A stretch of 64,000 nucleotides of DNA from Neobacillus sp. PS3-12 (GTDB lineage: Bacteria > Bacillota > Bacilli > Bacillales > Cytobacillaceae). The position numbers and the translations under genes were made by a program. Positions within the stretch are counted from its first letter, which is position 1. Each line of letters opens with the position of its first letter. The notes under the pieces were generated by a model. That model ran no database searches. It was not told the DNA's origin and saw only the letters and a list, made by a program, of their open reading frames with translations. Of the stretch, positions 37,888 to 47,469 are shown in pieces. The stretch spans positions 620,001 to 684,000 of the forward strand of contig NZ_CP133268.1 of assembly GCF_030915385.1 (NCBI RefSeq), read 5' to 3'.

Positions 37888-38379
37888 TTATTCATCAATC
37901 GGGATAATCTCAACTCTTGAATATGCTCGAGGATAGCTAACAATCAGGAGTCCATTCCAATACCGAGCGTTTAATTGATTCGGAGAAATCGTGTCGGGTA
38001 ATTTAATTTGTCTTTGAAATTCTCCAGTAAACCTTTCCGAGTATGTTCTTTTTAATTGAGAATAGATCGGACTGTTTATTCCTTTTATGGTTAAAACGTC
38101 TCCCGCTATCCCTAGCTCGATATCTTCTTTTTTTAATCCTGGGAGTTCAATAATAACATATACTTCTTGTTCTCCCTCTAACAGCTCAATAATCGGAAAC
38201 ACCTGGGATGTTTGCTGTTTTTCGCGCGGTTCACCCTTTGAAGATTCTGGAGCTGTTTTAAATGGCTGGTCATCAAGAAATTGTTTGGCAAAGTCTTGAT
38301 CAAATATATTATTCCAAAACTCTCCCCCCTGCATATTCTGGGCGACTTCCATCCATTGTTTTAATTTTTCTATATCCAT
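37888..38379 (-). CDS. Hsp20/alpha-crystallin domain protein (GerT/CotP-like), 163 aa
   Basis: The alpha-crystallin domain spans about residues 65-150 (FPIIELLEGEQEVYVIIELPGLKKEDIELGI pattern in its first half). The final strand is ARYWNGLLIVSYPRA in place of the usual KNGVLxVxxPK. The N-terminal arm is helical and rich in Gln, Asp and Phe. Several Bacillus spore coat or germination proteins (GerT, CotP, CotM) have this fold. The neighbouring coiled-coil gene with GerPC-like end suggests a spore role. ATG start; a spore sigma promoter was not identified. Confidence 0.75.
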   Translation of the reverse strand: MDIEKLKQWMEVAQNMQGGEFWNNIFDQDFAKQFLDDQPFKTAPESSKGEPREKQQTSQVFPIIELLEGEQEVYVIIELPGLKKEDIELGIAGDVLTIKGINSPIYSQLKRTYSERFTGEFQRQIKLPDTISPNQLNARYWNGLLIVSYPRAYSRVEIIPIDE

Positions 38380-38521
38380 TTATTCACATCCCTTAAACCA
38401 TAAAAGTCATCAGTATCTTTTAAAAAGAGAGTGAAAAATTTTCATCTAGAGCAAAATAGAACACTCAATTATTTATATGCATAAGAAGCGTAATCATATC
38501 TCTTTAACAATTGTAAAAAAC

Positions 38522-38551
38522 AAAAAGCCGTTTCAAATGACGGCTTTTTGA
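38522..38551 (-). terminator. Terminator of mprF
   Basis: AAAAGCCGT / ACGGCTTTT with T runs, just after the mprF stop on the minus strand. Confidence 0.9.
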
Positions 38552-38568
38552 GTTGATATACGAGATAC

Positions 38569-41103
38569 TTATTTCTCACGTTTTTTAGATATTAATAATG
38601 ATATTTGCATCATTGTAAATGGGAGTGAAGATTTTCTGCGGTATGCCAAAAATTTGGGTTCCCAAATTCTTATTTGATTTTCTGATAATCGATCTAACCT
38701 CACATTGTTATAAATGAAATGACTGTGTAAGAAAATTTGGGCCGCAATCCTTTCACTTAAAAACGAAAATCGGGATAAGCCGGCATTAGTAAGCGGAGTC
38801 ATTCCCATATTAAAACGTTGGTATCCATTTTCTTTTGCCAAGCTTAACAAAGATAAAAACAGAAAATCGGTGATTCCAGCCGGAGCATTTGGCAAAATTC
38901 TCATTAAATCAACGGATGATGTCAATTGGTCATCATACACTGGTATTAGATTAGCGAAACCAATTATAGCTGAGTTCTGGTCCTTAACAAGGGCAATTTC
39001 CGTTCTGTTTAAATAATCTTCATCAAAGAAACCGTAAGAAAAACCTTTTTCTCTGCTGCCCCGAAGCCATTCTTCCGAAACAGTCCGCAATTTATTTAAT
39101 AAATCACTAGAATATGGCGGTTTAATAATAGAAACCGAATATCCTTTTCGCTTAAACTTATCAGCTGTTACTTGTAAAGTTTCTTGTTTTTTATCTGAGA
39201 AAGACAATGAATTTAAATCTACCAGAACTTCTTCACCTAATTTAAAAAATGCATACCCACCTACATGCAAATAGGAAAGCATTTCGTCACTTACCTGATA
39301 AAAAACTGGCGTAAATCCATGGATATCTGCAATTTGCTGAAATTCTTCAATTGCTGAAGAGATGTCATTTTTTTCCCCTATTGGGTCACCGAGTACAACA
39401 AGTTTGTCAGCATATTGCTGATAAGTAATCAACACATTCTTTTTTCGATTCCAAAAAATGTACTTATCATGTAAAAAAATCAAATGGGATAAATTCTTTC
39501 CTTGATATTCCTGTAAATGTTTGATAATTTCCTTTTCTTGATGAATGGATGGTTCCATTACCCACTTTTTAGGATTGCTGATTAAGTAACCAAACATTAA
39601 GATGATAAAGGCAATTAAAAGACCAATGATTGCACTATAAAATAAATCGTGGCTGTCGACGATTACATATTGTTGGAATTTGCTTGGAATTAATCTTTTT
39701 GCAGACGGTAAATTGGAATATCCTATAATCAGGTACATGGATGTAATAATAAGGACAAGAGTAACATCGAAGAATGTTTTTCCCCATGTCATAACATAGC
39801 TTTCCCGATAAAATTGCCCTTTTGCCAGCCTTAAAAGAATCGCAACAATAATTAGAAAAATTGCTTCCTCATAATCAATTCCCTTAAAGATAGAAAAAAT
39901 CGCTGCAAAAATTAAAGCGGTGACTGTTAATTCATACGTTCTCTTTACACTATATTCAATTCCTCGTGACAGTCCTAATAAAAGAAAGCCAGCAGCAACA
40001 GATAGTTGATGTGAAAGGTTCATAATCGGAAATGAGAGTAGTTCCTGTGCATATCTCATCCTTGACATGATTCCTGGTACACTGGCAGAAAGGAGTAGAA
40101 TGAGACCGGAAGCAAATACAAGCAATGTTAGAATGACATGACTAATTCCCTGAAGAATAGCACTTGGGAGATTACTCCAGGACTTATTCCACTTAACCCA
40201 AAATGATTTTACAAACAAAACCAAACTGATCAAAAATGGTAATAAATAATAACCAATTCGATAAAATAGCAATAAAACAATTACCTTTTCAGTAGGAACA
40301 TGTAAATCTTGCATACCCCAAATGAAAATTAAATCAAAAGAGCCGAGCCCCCCTGGTATCATACTGATAATCCCTGCACAGGAAGCGATAATAAAAATAG
40401 GAATAAGGTTACTGACACCAATAGATATTCCTAGTAACTCACTTAATAGCAGAATCGTTAAAAAAACAAAAAACCATTCCAAAAACGAAATTCCTACTAG
40501 CTTAACCCCGATGTTTAACGTTATTAGCGATTGCTCGTCCTTTTTGGCATTAATGATGTGGACAAGAACAAATATGGGTAAATAAAACCCTACTGCTAAT
40601 ACGGCAAAATACAGCCAATGTTCTTTTTGAAATAGTGAAAAGTGGCGGTAGCCGATGGTAACAACCCAAGAAAATAATGAAATCCCTGTTAAATAAAAAA
40701 GTGAGACAGATGTGATCCCAACAACAAGTTTCCTTCGATCGTGCTCAAAATCATGATAAAAAAATGTTCGTAGCATTGCTCCTATAAGTCCGCCAAACCC
40801 GATTAAATTTGAAAACGAATTGGCAATAAATGAATATTCCAAAAGCTCATCCCTTGGTACATTTAGACCTAGAACACGGACTAGGATTAAATCGTAAAAA
40901 AACATTGGGAAAGTTGAAAATAATGTAATGATTAGTATGAGTGCAAGTATACTAATATGTAAGTGACTAACTTCTTGCTCGAGTAATTCAGTATTAACCC
41001 CTTTAGCAAACTTTTTTATTTCATAAATAGCTAATATCAATAGAAAAAGAGGAAAAATAAATTTAACCGTTGTAAAAATTCTTTCTTTTTTAATCCCCGC
41101 CAT
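38569..41103 (-). CDS. mprF: Phosphatidylglycerol lysyltransferase / flippase MprF, 844 aa
   Basis: About 14 membrane helices cover residues 1-510 (flippase half with conserved GFGGLIGAMLRTFFY and SMIPGGLGSFDLIFIWGM), followed by a soluble GNAT-like transferase half (LVVLGDPIGEKNDI, WLRGSREKGFSYGFFDEDYL, RFNMGMTPLTN). It moves lysine (or alanine) from tRNA to phosphatidylglycerol and flips the product, lowering negative surface charge and giving resistance to cationic peptides. Length is normal. ATG after AGGAG. Confidence 0.92.
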   Translation of the reverse strand: MAGIKKERIFTTVKFIFPLFLLILAIYEIKKFAKGVNTELLEQEVSHLHISILALILIITLFSTFPMFFYDLILVRVLGLNVPRDELLEYSFIANSFSNLIGFGGLIGAMLRTFFYHDFEHDRRKLVVGITSVSLFYLTGISLFSWVVTIGYRHFSLFQKEHWLYFAVLAVGFYLPIFVLVHIINAKKDEQSLITLNIGVKLVGISFLEWFFVFLTILLLSELLGISIGVSNLIPIFIIASCAGIISMIPGGLGSFDLIFIWGMQDLHVPTEKVIVLLLFYRIGYYLLPFLISLVLFVKSFWVKWNKSWSNLPSAILQGISHVILTLLVFASGLILLLSASVPGIMSRMRYAQELLSFPIMNLSHQLSVAAGFLLLGLSRGIEYSVKRTYELTVTALIFAAIFSIFKGIDYEEAIFLIIVAILLRLAKGQFYRESYVMTWGKTFFDVTLVLIITSMYLIIGYSNLPSAKRLIPSKFQQYVIVDSHDLFYSAIIGLLIAFIILMFGYLISNPKKWVMEPSIHQEKEIIKHLQEYQGKNLSHLIFLHDKYIFWNRKKNVLITYQQYADKLVVLGDPIGEKNDISSAIEEFQQIADIHGFTPVFYQVSDEMLSYLHVGGYAFFKLGEEVLVDLNSLSFSDKKQETLQVTADKFKRKGYSVSIIKPPYSSDLLNKLRTVSEEWLRGSREKGFSYGFFDEDYLNRTEIALVKDQNSAIIGFANLIPVYDDQLTSSVDLMRILPNAPAGITDFLFLSLLSLAKENGYQRFNMGMTPLTNAGLSRFSFLSERIAAQIFLHSHFIYNNVRLDRLSENQIRIWEPKFLAYRRKSSLPFTMMQISLLISKKREK

Positions 41104-41349
41104 GATGATCTCCTAATTTCATTACTGATTTAAATATAAACTGTTGGCTAAAAAAAACAAAGAAATATTTACCTACTGTGACAGATAGATTCCCTGTACT
41201 ATCATTGTTGACAGTATTTGTTCTGTTCAAAACTGTAATCGTACCAACTCCCATAATTAATAAAATAAATTATTAAAAATAGACAAGTTTTCCACCCTCT
41301 CGTGCATAAATATTAAATAGTACAAAGAAAGAGACTGGGGGTACGGAGA

Positions 41350-41799
41350 ATGAGGTTTTTGGTTTTTAAAAGAGAGACAGTTTTATATGTGTTGATATCG
41401 GGCATTATCCTGGCAACCATTTCTGCTTGGTTTATCTTGAAAAAAGGGGATACAGTTGTTTTTAATGTTCAAAATGGACAAAATGTCCGTGAAATTCACA
41501 TGGTTACAGGTGAGTTTAAAACAACAATGAAAGACGGAACCCAAATTGAGTCCTACCGATGGGACCCGGGGACAATCTTTTTGGATAAAGGCGAAAAAGT
41601 AAACCTCTATATTAGCGGAATTAATGGAGAAGAACATCCCTTTTATATTGAAGGTACCAATTTAAAAGGAGATGTAAAAAAAGGAGAAGAAGTTGTAGTT
41701 CCCCTTCATTTTAATCAACCTGGGACCTATCGCCTAATATGTAAAACGCATAATGATAAATCCCATAGTCCGATGATTGCATATATTGTTGTTAAGTAA
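41350..41799 (+). CDS. Membrane-anchored cupredoxin-like protein, 149 aa
   Basis: One N-terminal helix (LYVLISGIILATISAWFIL) anchors an outer cupredoxin domain. Candidate copper ligands are the His in GEEHPFYIEG and the C-x2-H...M group in LICKTHNDKSHSPM, where type-1 or CuA-like proteins have them. It might carry or sense copper or serve in electron transfer. No oxidase genes are adjacent. ATG at 41350 after GGGGGTACGGAG. Confidence 0.7.
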   Translation: MRFLVFKRETVLYVLISGIILATISAWFILKKGDTVVFNVQNGQNVREIHMVTGEFKTTMKDGTQIESYRWDPGTIFLDKGEKVNLYISGINGEEHPFYIEGTNLKGDVKKGEEVVVPLHFNQPGTYRLICKTHNDKSHSPMIAYIVVK

Positions 41800-41806
41800 G
41801 TATATA

Positions 41807-41836
41807 CGAAAAGCAGCCTAAATAGCTGCTTTTTTA
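41807..41836 (+). terminator. Terminator of the cupredoxin gene
   Basis: AAAAGCAGC / GCTGCTTTTTT with a 7-base loop. Confidence 0.9.
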
Positions 41837-41979
41837 TATGAATCAACGTTTTATTTCAATTTATGAGACGGTTTTATTTTTATATAACAGATCATATAAA
41901 ATATCCGATAATTATAATACAGATATACAAAATAGACTAAATTACCTAAAAGACATTTTTTAAAAAAAGCAAAATATCC

Positions 41980-42000
41980 TTGTGAAATATGCCTTCACAA
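41980..42000. repeat. Palindrome TTGTGAA-N7-TTCACAA upstream of pflB
   Basis: Perfect 7-base arms, 7-base centre, 46 bases upstream of the main Fnr-type box. Arms equal the Rex consensus, but the centre is longer than the usual four bases, so binding is uncertain. Confidence 0.45.
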
Positions 42001-42025
42001 TATCTTAACAAATCTGCCTTATTTA

Positions 42026-42068
42026 TGTGATTCATTTCACATTCTACCTGTTATACTAAGTCTATATT
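42026..42068 (+). promoter_or_regulatory. Fnr/Rex-type palindrome and -10 box of pflB
   Basis: TGTGATTCATTTCACA at 42026-42041 is a perfect TGTGA-N6-TCACA box. A TATATT -10 lies at 42063-42068. The distance from box centre to -10 is the same 29.5 bases as at narK, so activator geometry is conserved within the window. Confidence 0.8.
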
Positions 42069-42123
42069 AAATACAGCTAAGCTGTTATATATTCTTACCA
42101 CAACAAACCAGAGGTGAATAAAC

Positions 42124-44349
42124 ATGGAACAATGGCAAGGATTTGAAAAAGGAATTTGGACAAAAGAAGTTAACGTACGCGATTTTATCATGAAGAACTT
42201 TACACCATATGAAGGTGATGACTCTTTCTTAGCAGAAGCAACAAAAGCAACAAAGCAACTTTGGGAACAAGTAATGGAGCTTTCTAAACAAGAAAGAGAA
42301 AAAGGCGGCGTTCTTGATATGGATACCGAGATCGTCTCTACCATTACCTCACACGGACCAGGATATTTAAATAAAGAACTTGAAAAGGTAGTTGGAGTTC
42401 AAACTGATCAACCATTCAAACGCTCCATGCAGCCATTTGGCGGCATTCGGATGGCGGAACAAGCTTGTGAATCTTATGGCTATGAATTAAATCCTGAAAT
42501 TTCCAAGGTATTTACGGAGTTCCGTAAAACTCATAACCAAGGTGTTTTCGATGCCTATACAGATGAAATGAAAATGGCAAGAAAATCTGCTATTATTACC
42601 GGTCTTCCAGATGCATATGGCCGTGGACGAATCATTGGCGACTACCGACGTATTGCCTTATACGGTATTGATTTCTTAATTAAAGAAAAACAACAAGCTC
42701 ATCAGGAAACTAGCACAGTAATGACTGAAGAAAATATTCGTCTTCGTGAAGAATTGGCTGAACAAATTCGTGCGTTAAAAGAATTAAAACAAATGGCTAA
42801 AGCCTATGGATTTGATCTCTCTCTTCCTGCACAAAATACTGTTGAAGCATTCCAATGGTTATACTTCGGTTATTTAGCAGCAGTTAAAGAACAAAACGGT
42901 GCGGCTATGAGTCTTGGACGGGTATCAACCTTCCTTGACATCTATGTAGAACGCGATTTAGCAAATGGCACATTAACAGAAGCAGAAGTGCAAGAAATCG
43001 TTGACCACTTTATTATGAAACTGCGACTTGTTAAATTTGCTCGGACACCTGATTACAATGATCTATTTAGTGGTGACCCAACATGGGTAACAGAATCAAT
43101 CGGCGGTATCGCAAATGATGGACGCGCTCTTGTAACAAAGAACTCTTTCCGTTTCCTTCATACACTTGATAATTTAGGACCAGCTCCTGAACCAAATTTA
43201 ACTGTACTATGGTCAACCAGACTTCCTGAAAACTTTAAAAAGTTCTGTGCAAACATGTCAATTAAGACAAGTGCAATTCAATATGAAAATGATGAAGTGA
43301 TGCGCCCTGAATATGGTGATGATTACGGTATTGCCTGCTGTGTATCAGCAATGGAGATCGGTAAACAAATGCAATTCTTCGGTGCTCGTGCAAACCTTGC
43401 AAAGACTCTTCTTTACGCCATTAACGGTGGAGTTGATGAAAGATTAAAAATTCAAGTCGGCCCACAATTCCAGCCTATTACTGGAGATGTACTTAATTTT
43501 GATGAAGTTATGCAAAAATATGATCAAATGATGGATTGGCTTGCTGGTCTATATATCAATACGCTAAATATTATTCATTACATGCATGATAAATACAGCT
43601 ATGAAAGAATTGAAATGGCTTTACATGATACAAAAATTCTTCGTACAATGGCAACAGGAATTGCTGGTTTAAGTGTTGCTGCGGATTCCTTAAGTGCCAT
43701 AAAATATGGTGAAGTAAAAGTAATTCGGGATGAAAACGGGCTTGCTATTGATTTTGAAACAAATGGTGACTTCCCTAAGTATGGAAACAACGATGAACGC
43801 GTTGACAGTATTGCGGTTGATCTAGTTACACGTTTCATGAAAAAGCTTCGCAAATATCAAACTTATCGCAATTCTGTTCACACAACGTCAGTTTTAACGA
43901 TTACATCAAATGTTGTTTATGGAAAGAAAACAGGAAATACACCTGATGGACGTCGTGCTGGAGAAGCCTTTGCTCCGGGAGCAAACCCAATGCACGGTCG
44001 TGATACAAAAGGAACTTTAGCTTCCCTTTCATCAGTTGCCAAACTTCCTTACAGCTATGCAATGGACGGTATCTCAAATACATTCTCCATTGTGCCAAAG
44101 GCATTAGGAAAAGATGAGACTAGTCAAATTTCTAATCTTGTTTCGATTCTCGACGGTTATACCGTCAAGTCAGGACATCACCTGAATGTCAATGTATTCA
44201 ATAAAGAAACTCTTTTAGATGCAATGGAACATCCAGAAGAATATCCGCAATTAACCATTCGTGTTTCGGGATATGCTGTAAACTTCATCAAGTTAACAAA
44301 AGAACAACAACTTGAAGTAATCAGCCGTACGTTCCACGAATCCTTGTAA
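42124..44349 (+). CDS. pflB: Formate C-acetyltransferase (pyruvate formate-lyase) PflB, 741 aa
   Basis: The active-site cysteine pair C405-C406 ([10 protein letters not shown]) and the glycyl-radical loop with G716 ([12 protein letters not shown]) are intact. The N-terminus [19 protein letters not shown] is typical. It splits pyruvate and CoA into acetyl-CoA and formate without oxygen. ATG after AGAGGTG. It forms a unit with pflA, and the promoter region carries an Fnr-type box, so anaerobic induction is expected. Formate made here is a substrate for the formate dehydrogenase in the same window. Confidence 0.97.
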   Translation: MEQWQGFEKGIWTKEVNVRDFIMKNFTPYEGDDSFLAEATKATKQLWEQVMELSKQEREKGGVLDMDTEIVSTITSHGPGYLNKELEKVVGVQTDQPFKRSMQPFGGIRMAEQACESYGYELNPEISKVFTEFRKTHNQGVFDAYTDEMKMARKSAIITGLPDAYGRGRIIGDYRRIALYGIDFLIKEKQQAHQETSTVMTEENIRLREELAEQIRALKELKQMAKAYGFDLSLPAQNTVEAFQWLYFGYLAAVKEQNGAAMSLGRVSTFLDIYVERDLANGTLTEAEVQEIVDHFIMKLRLVKFARTPDYNDLFSGDPTWVTESIGGIANDGRALVTKNSFRFLHTLDNLGPAPEPNLTVLWSTRLPENFKKFCANMSIKTSAIQYENDEVMRPEYGDDYGIACCVSAMEIGKQMQFFGARANLAKTLLYAINGGVDERLKIQVGPQFQPITGDVLNFDEVMQKYDQMMDWLAGLYINTLNIIHYMHDKYSYERIEMALHDTKILRTMATGIAGLSVAADSLSAIKYGEVKVIRDENGLAIDFETNGDFPKYGNNDERVDSIAVDLVTRFMKKLRKYQTYRNSVHTTSVLTITSNVVYGKKTGNTPDGRRAGEAFAPGANPMHGRDTKGTLASLSSVAKLPYSYAMDGISNTFSIVPKALGKDETSQISNLVSILDGYTVKSGHHLNVNVFNKETLLDAMEHPEEYPQLTIRVSGYAVNFIKLTKEQQLEVISRTFHESL

Positions 44350-44364
44350 TTGAATTAGGAAGTT

Positions 44365-44399
44365 AAGCGACGAGCCTTTTATTACGGGGCTTGTCGCTT
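44365..44399 (+). terminator. Hairpin between pflB and pflA
   Basis: AAGCGACGAGCC / GGGCTTGTCGCTT forms a strong stem, but no T run follows. It may protect the pflB transcript or give partial termination, so that pflA is made at a lower level. Confidence 0.65.
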
Positions 44400-44421
44400 C
44401 ATTTGAAAGGAGATCATCATC

Positions 44422-45174
44422 ATGAACGGAAATATTCATTCAATTGAAACATTAGGTACGGTTGACGGTCCGGGGATTCGCTATGTTGTGTTTGTGCAGG
44501 GATGTCTCTTGCGCTGCCAATTCTGCCATAATGCCGATACTTGGGAAATAGGTAAAGGAAAACAAATGACCGTTTCCGAAATCATGGATGATCTTCTTTC
44601 CTATCTTCCATTCATTCAAGCTTCTGGCGGCGGGATTACTGTAAGCGGCGGTGAGCCGTTATTACAGCTATCATTCTTGTTAGAATTATTCAAAGCATGC
44701 AAAAAGAAAGGGATTCATACAACGATTGATTCATCAGGTGGATGTTTCTCGAACACGGAACCTTTTTTGACACAGCTTGAAGAATTAATGAAATACACGG
44801 ACTTAATCCTCCTTGATTTAAAGCATATCGATCGAAAAAAACACATAAAGTTGACTGGTAAACCAAATGATCATATTTTGGAATTTGCAAAATTCCTTTC
44901 TGACCGCAATATACCTGTTTGGATTCGTCACGTATTAGTACCAACTGTAACGGATGATCCGACGGATCTTCAAAAACTGGGTGAATTTATTGGCACACTT
45001 GAAAATGTCCAAAAAATAGAGATTCTACCCTATCATAAACTTGGAGTATACAAGTGGGAAGCATTGGGGCATGAATACCCTTTGAAAGAAATTGAGCCGC
45101 CGAGTTCGGACAAAGTTGAGTATGCTTATAACATGTTAACAAGATATTGGAAATCACCTTCTGTAAATGAATAA
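44422..45174 (+). CDS. pflA: Pyruvate formate-lyase activating enzyme PflA, 250 aa
   Basis: Radical SAM protein with C28-x3-C32-x2-C35 (QGCLLRCQFCHNADTW) and SAM-binding GGGITVSGGEPLLQ. It makes the glycyl radical on PflB. The downstream part (LLDLKHIDRKKHIKLTGKPN, VWIRHVLVPTVTDD) is typical. ATG after AAAGGAGATC. Terminator follows at 45191. Confidence 0.96.
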   Translation: MNGNIHSIETLGTVDGPGIRYVVFVQGCLLRCQFCHNADTWEIGKGKQMTVSEIMDDLLSYLPFIQASGGGITVSGGEPLLQLSFLLELFKACKKKGIHTTIDSSGGCFSNTEPFLTQLEELMKYTDLILLDLKHIDRKKHIKLTGKPNDHILEFAKFLSDRNIPVWIRHVLVPTVTDDPTDLQKLGEFIGTLENVQKIEILPYHKLGVYKWEALGHEYPLKEIEPPSSDKVEYAYNMLTRYWKSPSVNE

Positions 45175-45190
45175 ATGATCACAAACTTAA

Positions 45191-45222
45191 GAACACTGAT
45201 TCGAATGAATTAGTGTTTTTTT
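45191..45222 (+). terminator. Terminator of pflBA
   Basis: AACACTGATTC / GAATTAGTGTT with a 4-base loop and seven T. Confidence 0.9.
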
Positions 45223-45329
45223 ACGATAATGTGAAAAGAATCTCATCTGCAAACTTTTTTGATATTTTTATAGTATTGTTATGGTAAAAACACGATTAAT
45301 ATTGACGTTTACAGGAGAAAGGTGAAAAT

Positions 45330-46058
45330 ATGTACTCTTTTTTAAGCTCGATAAGCCAAATCCTAAGCAGTCCCTTTGTCATCTTATTAAATGAAACAAA
45401 ACAGCTTCCCCTTCTTGCTGCATTTTTCCTAGGTCTGGTTGGCGCCCTCGCTCCATGTCAGCTTACAGGCAATATAAGTGCTATCACATATTATGGCAAC
45501 AAAAGCCTGCAAACAAAAAAACAATGGTTTGAAGCTTGTTTTTTTATTCTTGGCAAAGTGGTTGCATTTTCGTGCCTTGGTTTAGCGGTTTGGATAATCG
45601 GCCGTGGATTTCAGACATCCATTACAAGTTTTTTTGCGTTTTTCCGAAAACTTATGGGTCCATTTATTATTCTATTAGGTCTCTTTTTGTTGGGGATTAT
45701 AAAGCTAAATTTGCTTAACCGTCTCTTTACTTTTATGCCAAAATTAACAATGGGAGGATTGTGGAGTTCGTTTTTAATGGGGGTTAGTTTTTCTATCGCC
45801 TTCTGTCCTACCATGTTTGTTTTATTTTTTCTAACATTAATGCCCATCGTATTAATTACATCCTACGGGGCCATTTTACCTACAATTTTTGCGATCGGAA
45901 CATCTCTCCCGCTTATTGTTTTTCTATTAATTATTTGGTCTTTAGGTTTTGACGGATCACTTATGAAAAAAAGCAGGAAAATAGGCTTGATTGTACAAAA
46001 ATCTGCTGGTTTCTTGCTGATTATGATGGGAATTTTTGATACTATTACCTATTGGTAA
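45330..46058 (+). CDS. CcdA/DsbD-type membrane protein, 242 aa
   Basis: Six to seven membrane helices with the proline-cysteine motifs of the DsbD transmembrane/CcdA family: GALAPCQLTGN in helix 1 and AFCPTMFVLFF in helix 4. Such proteins pass electrons across the membrane by a Cys pair, for cytochrome c maturation, thiol homeostasis or metal handling. The two single cysteines sit in the expected helices. Substrate partner unknown; the cupredoxin gene at 41.3 kb is a possible client but is not linked by an operon. ATG after AGGAGAAAGGTG. Confidence 0.75.
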   Translation: MYSFLSSISQILSSPFVILLNETKQLPLLAAFFLGLVGALAPCQLTGNISAITYYGNKSLQTKKQWFEACFFILGKVVAFSCLGLAVWIIGRGFQTSITSFFAFFRKLMGPFIILLGLFLLGIIKLNLLNRLFTFMPKLTMGGLWSSFLMGVSFSIAFCPTMFVLFFLTLMPIVLITSYGAILPTIFAIGTSLPLIVFLLIIWSLGFDGSLMKKSRKIGLIVQKSAGFLLIMMGIFDTITYW

Positions 46059-46180
46059 AAACCTGCAAAACTATGAAAAGGAATAAAACTTAATTTTCTT
46101 GATTTACTATGATTAAATTGATTCTTTACCCTTTCTACTATATACTCATATAAGTGACTCAAAAAGTGAGGTGAATAATT

Positions 46181-46483
46181 TTGTTACAGCTAGTAATCGA
46201 TTCTGCCGATATCAATACTTTAAACGCACTTTATATCAGTATTTCAATTGGTATTACCCTTAAATTTTTTTGGGCCTGGAATGTCAAATTTTCTTTTATC
46301 GACTCACTTTCAGATCAGGCACAGACCAAAATTATTCATCCGTACCTTTTTGCAGAAAGAAATAAGCTAAATTACAATTTTATTTTAATTAGAATTGTTA
46401 AATATATACGAAGAAAAAAATATTCCCTTGATGATTCTGAGGAACCTATTTCCTGCTGTTATTATATCCAGGGCATCATATAA
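46181..46483 (+). CDS. MifM-like membrane leader peptide upstream of yidC, 100 aa
   Basis: TTG start seven bases after GAGGTG. It has one N-terminal hydrophobic segment (about residues 15-33) and then a basic/acidic end: R71-I-V-K-Y75-I76-R-R-K-K, then D84-D-S-E-E88. In B. subtilis MifM, the arrest sequence has R69, I70, W73, I74 and a following acidic cluster, in the same order. The last codons (89-93, bases 46447-46458) are complementary to the Shine-Dalgarno region of the next gene. The ORF ends 18 bases before yidC. It is probably a sensor of membrane insertion that stalls the ribosome and opens the yidC ribosome binding site. Homology was judged by eye. Confidence 0.7.
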   Translation: MLQLVIDSADINTLNALYISISIGITLKFFWAWNVKFSFIDSLSDQAQTKIIHPYLFAERNKLNYNFILIRIVKYIRRKKYSLDDSEEPISCCYYIQGII

Positions 46484-46502
46484 AACATTTCAGGAGGAAA
46501 TA
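46447..46502 (+). promoter_or_regulatory. Stem sequestering the yidC Shine-Dalgarno sequence
   Basis: TATTTCCTGCTG (46447-46458, inside the leader ORF) pairs with CAGGAGGAAATA (46491-46502), 11 of 12 positions, with a 32-base loop. The right arm contains the whole AGGAGG and the first base of the yidC ATG. A ribosome stalled near codon 88 would cover the left arm and free the site. Confidence 0.75.
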
Positions 46503-47335
46503 TGAAAATTAAGCGTTCATCTATTTTAACAGTTATTTTATTGTCATTAACTACCCTATTATTATCTGCGTGTTCTTCCCAATCTGGAACTAAAAGTAAT
46601 AGTGGGTTCTTTAATAATGGATTCTTTAACCAGTATTTTATCGAACCATTTCGCTATTCCATTCATGCTGTTGCCAGTATATTTAATGGAAGCTATGGCT
46701 TATCGATTATTCTTATTACACTTATCATTCGATTAGTTTTAATGCCACTGATGCTTAGACAGTATAAAACACAAATGGCGATGAAAGGAAAAATGGATGC
46801 CTTAAAGCCAGAAATGGATACAATCCAGCAAAAAATGAAAGCGGAAAAAGACCCAAAAAAGAAACAAGAGCTACAACAAGAAATGATGGGACTTTACCAA
46901 AAGCATGGAGTCAATCCTTTAAATATGGGCTGTCTCCCAATCCTTATTCAAATGCCGATTTTAACAGGCTTTTATTATGCAATTCGAGGCTCCAAGGAAA
47001 TTGCCTCTCATAACTTCTTATGGTTTAGCCTTGGACATCCCGATATCGCCTTAACACTAATCGCCGGAGTCATTTATTATTTTCAGTTTAAGGTTTCACA
47101 ATCAACAATGCCAGCTACACAGCAGGCGCAGATGAAATATATGGGGCTGATGTCACCGCTCATGATCGTAATGTTTTCATTTTCTGCACCTGCTGCCCTT
47201 CCACTTTACTGGGTTGTTGGTGGTACATTCTTAATTGTGCAACAATATGTAAGCAGAAAGTTATATCCAGCACCTGAAACCGCTCATGCTGTTGAAGGAA
47301 AGACAACTAAAAACGAGAACAAAAAGAGAAAATAA
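46502..47335 (+). CDS. yidC: Membrane protein insertase YidC/SpoIIIJ/YqjG family, 277 aa
   Basis: A lipobox with lipid-modified C24 (LLLSAC) and five membrane helices, with the insertase hallmarks YGLSIILITLIIRLVLMPL (the conserved Arg in the groove), the cytoplasmic hairpin rich in Lys and Met (KGKMDALKPEMDTIQQKMK), NPLNMGCLPILIQMPI and the C-terminal basic tail. It inserts membrane proteins. Preceded by the MifM-like ORF, it corresponds to the inducible YidC2 (YqjG) of B. subtilis rather than SpoIIIJ. A terminator follows at 47344. Confidence 0.93.
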   Translation: MKIKRSSILTVILLSLTTLLLSACSSQSGTKSNSGFFNNGFFNQYFIEPFRYSIHAVASIFNGSYGLSIILITLIIRLVLMPLMLRQYKTQMAMKGKMDALKPEMDTIQQKMKAEKDPKKKQELQQEMMGLYQKHGVNPLNMGCLPILIQMPILTGFYYAIRGSKEIASHNFLWFSLGHPDIALTLIAGVIYYFQFKVSQSTMPATQQAQMKYMGLMSPLMIVMFSFSAPAALPLYWVVGGTFLIVQQYVSRKLYPAPETAHAVEGKTTKNENKKRK

Positions 47336-47343
47336 GATTATGA

Positions 47344-47377
47344 AAAGAAGCATTGTTTCAATGCTTCTTTTTTTTAT
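47344..47377 (+). terminator. Terminator of yidC
   Basis: AGAAGCATTG / CAATGCTTCT with a 4-base loop and eight T. Confidence 0.9.
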
Positions 47378-47469
47378 GTCTTTTTTATCTAATTTCTTTT
47401 CATTATTAAAGTATAGAATTTTACTGTATTGGAATGCTATTTTTGAACAACTTTGAAAGGAGTCTGATT

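Noticed and set aside
41980..42000. Calling TTGTGAA-N7-TTCACAA a true Rex site
   Set aside because: The centre is seven bases instead of four; kept only as a palindrome.
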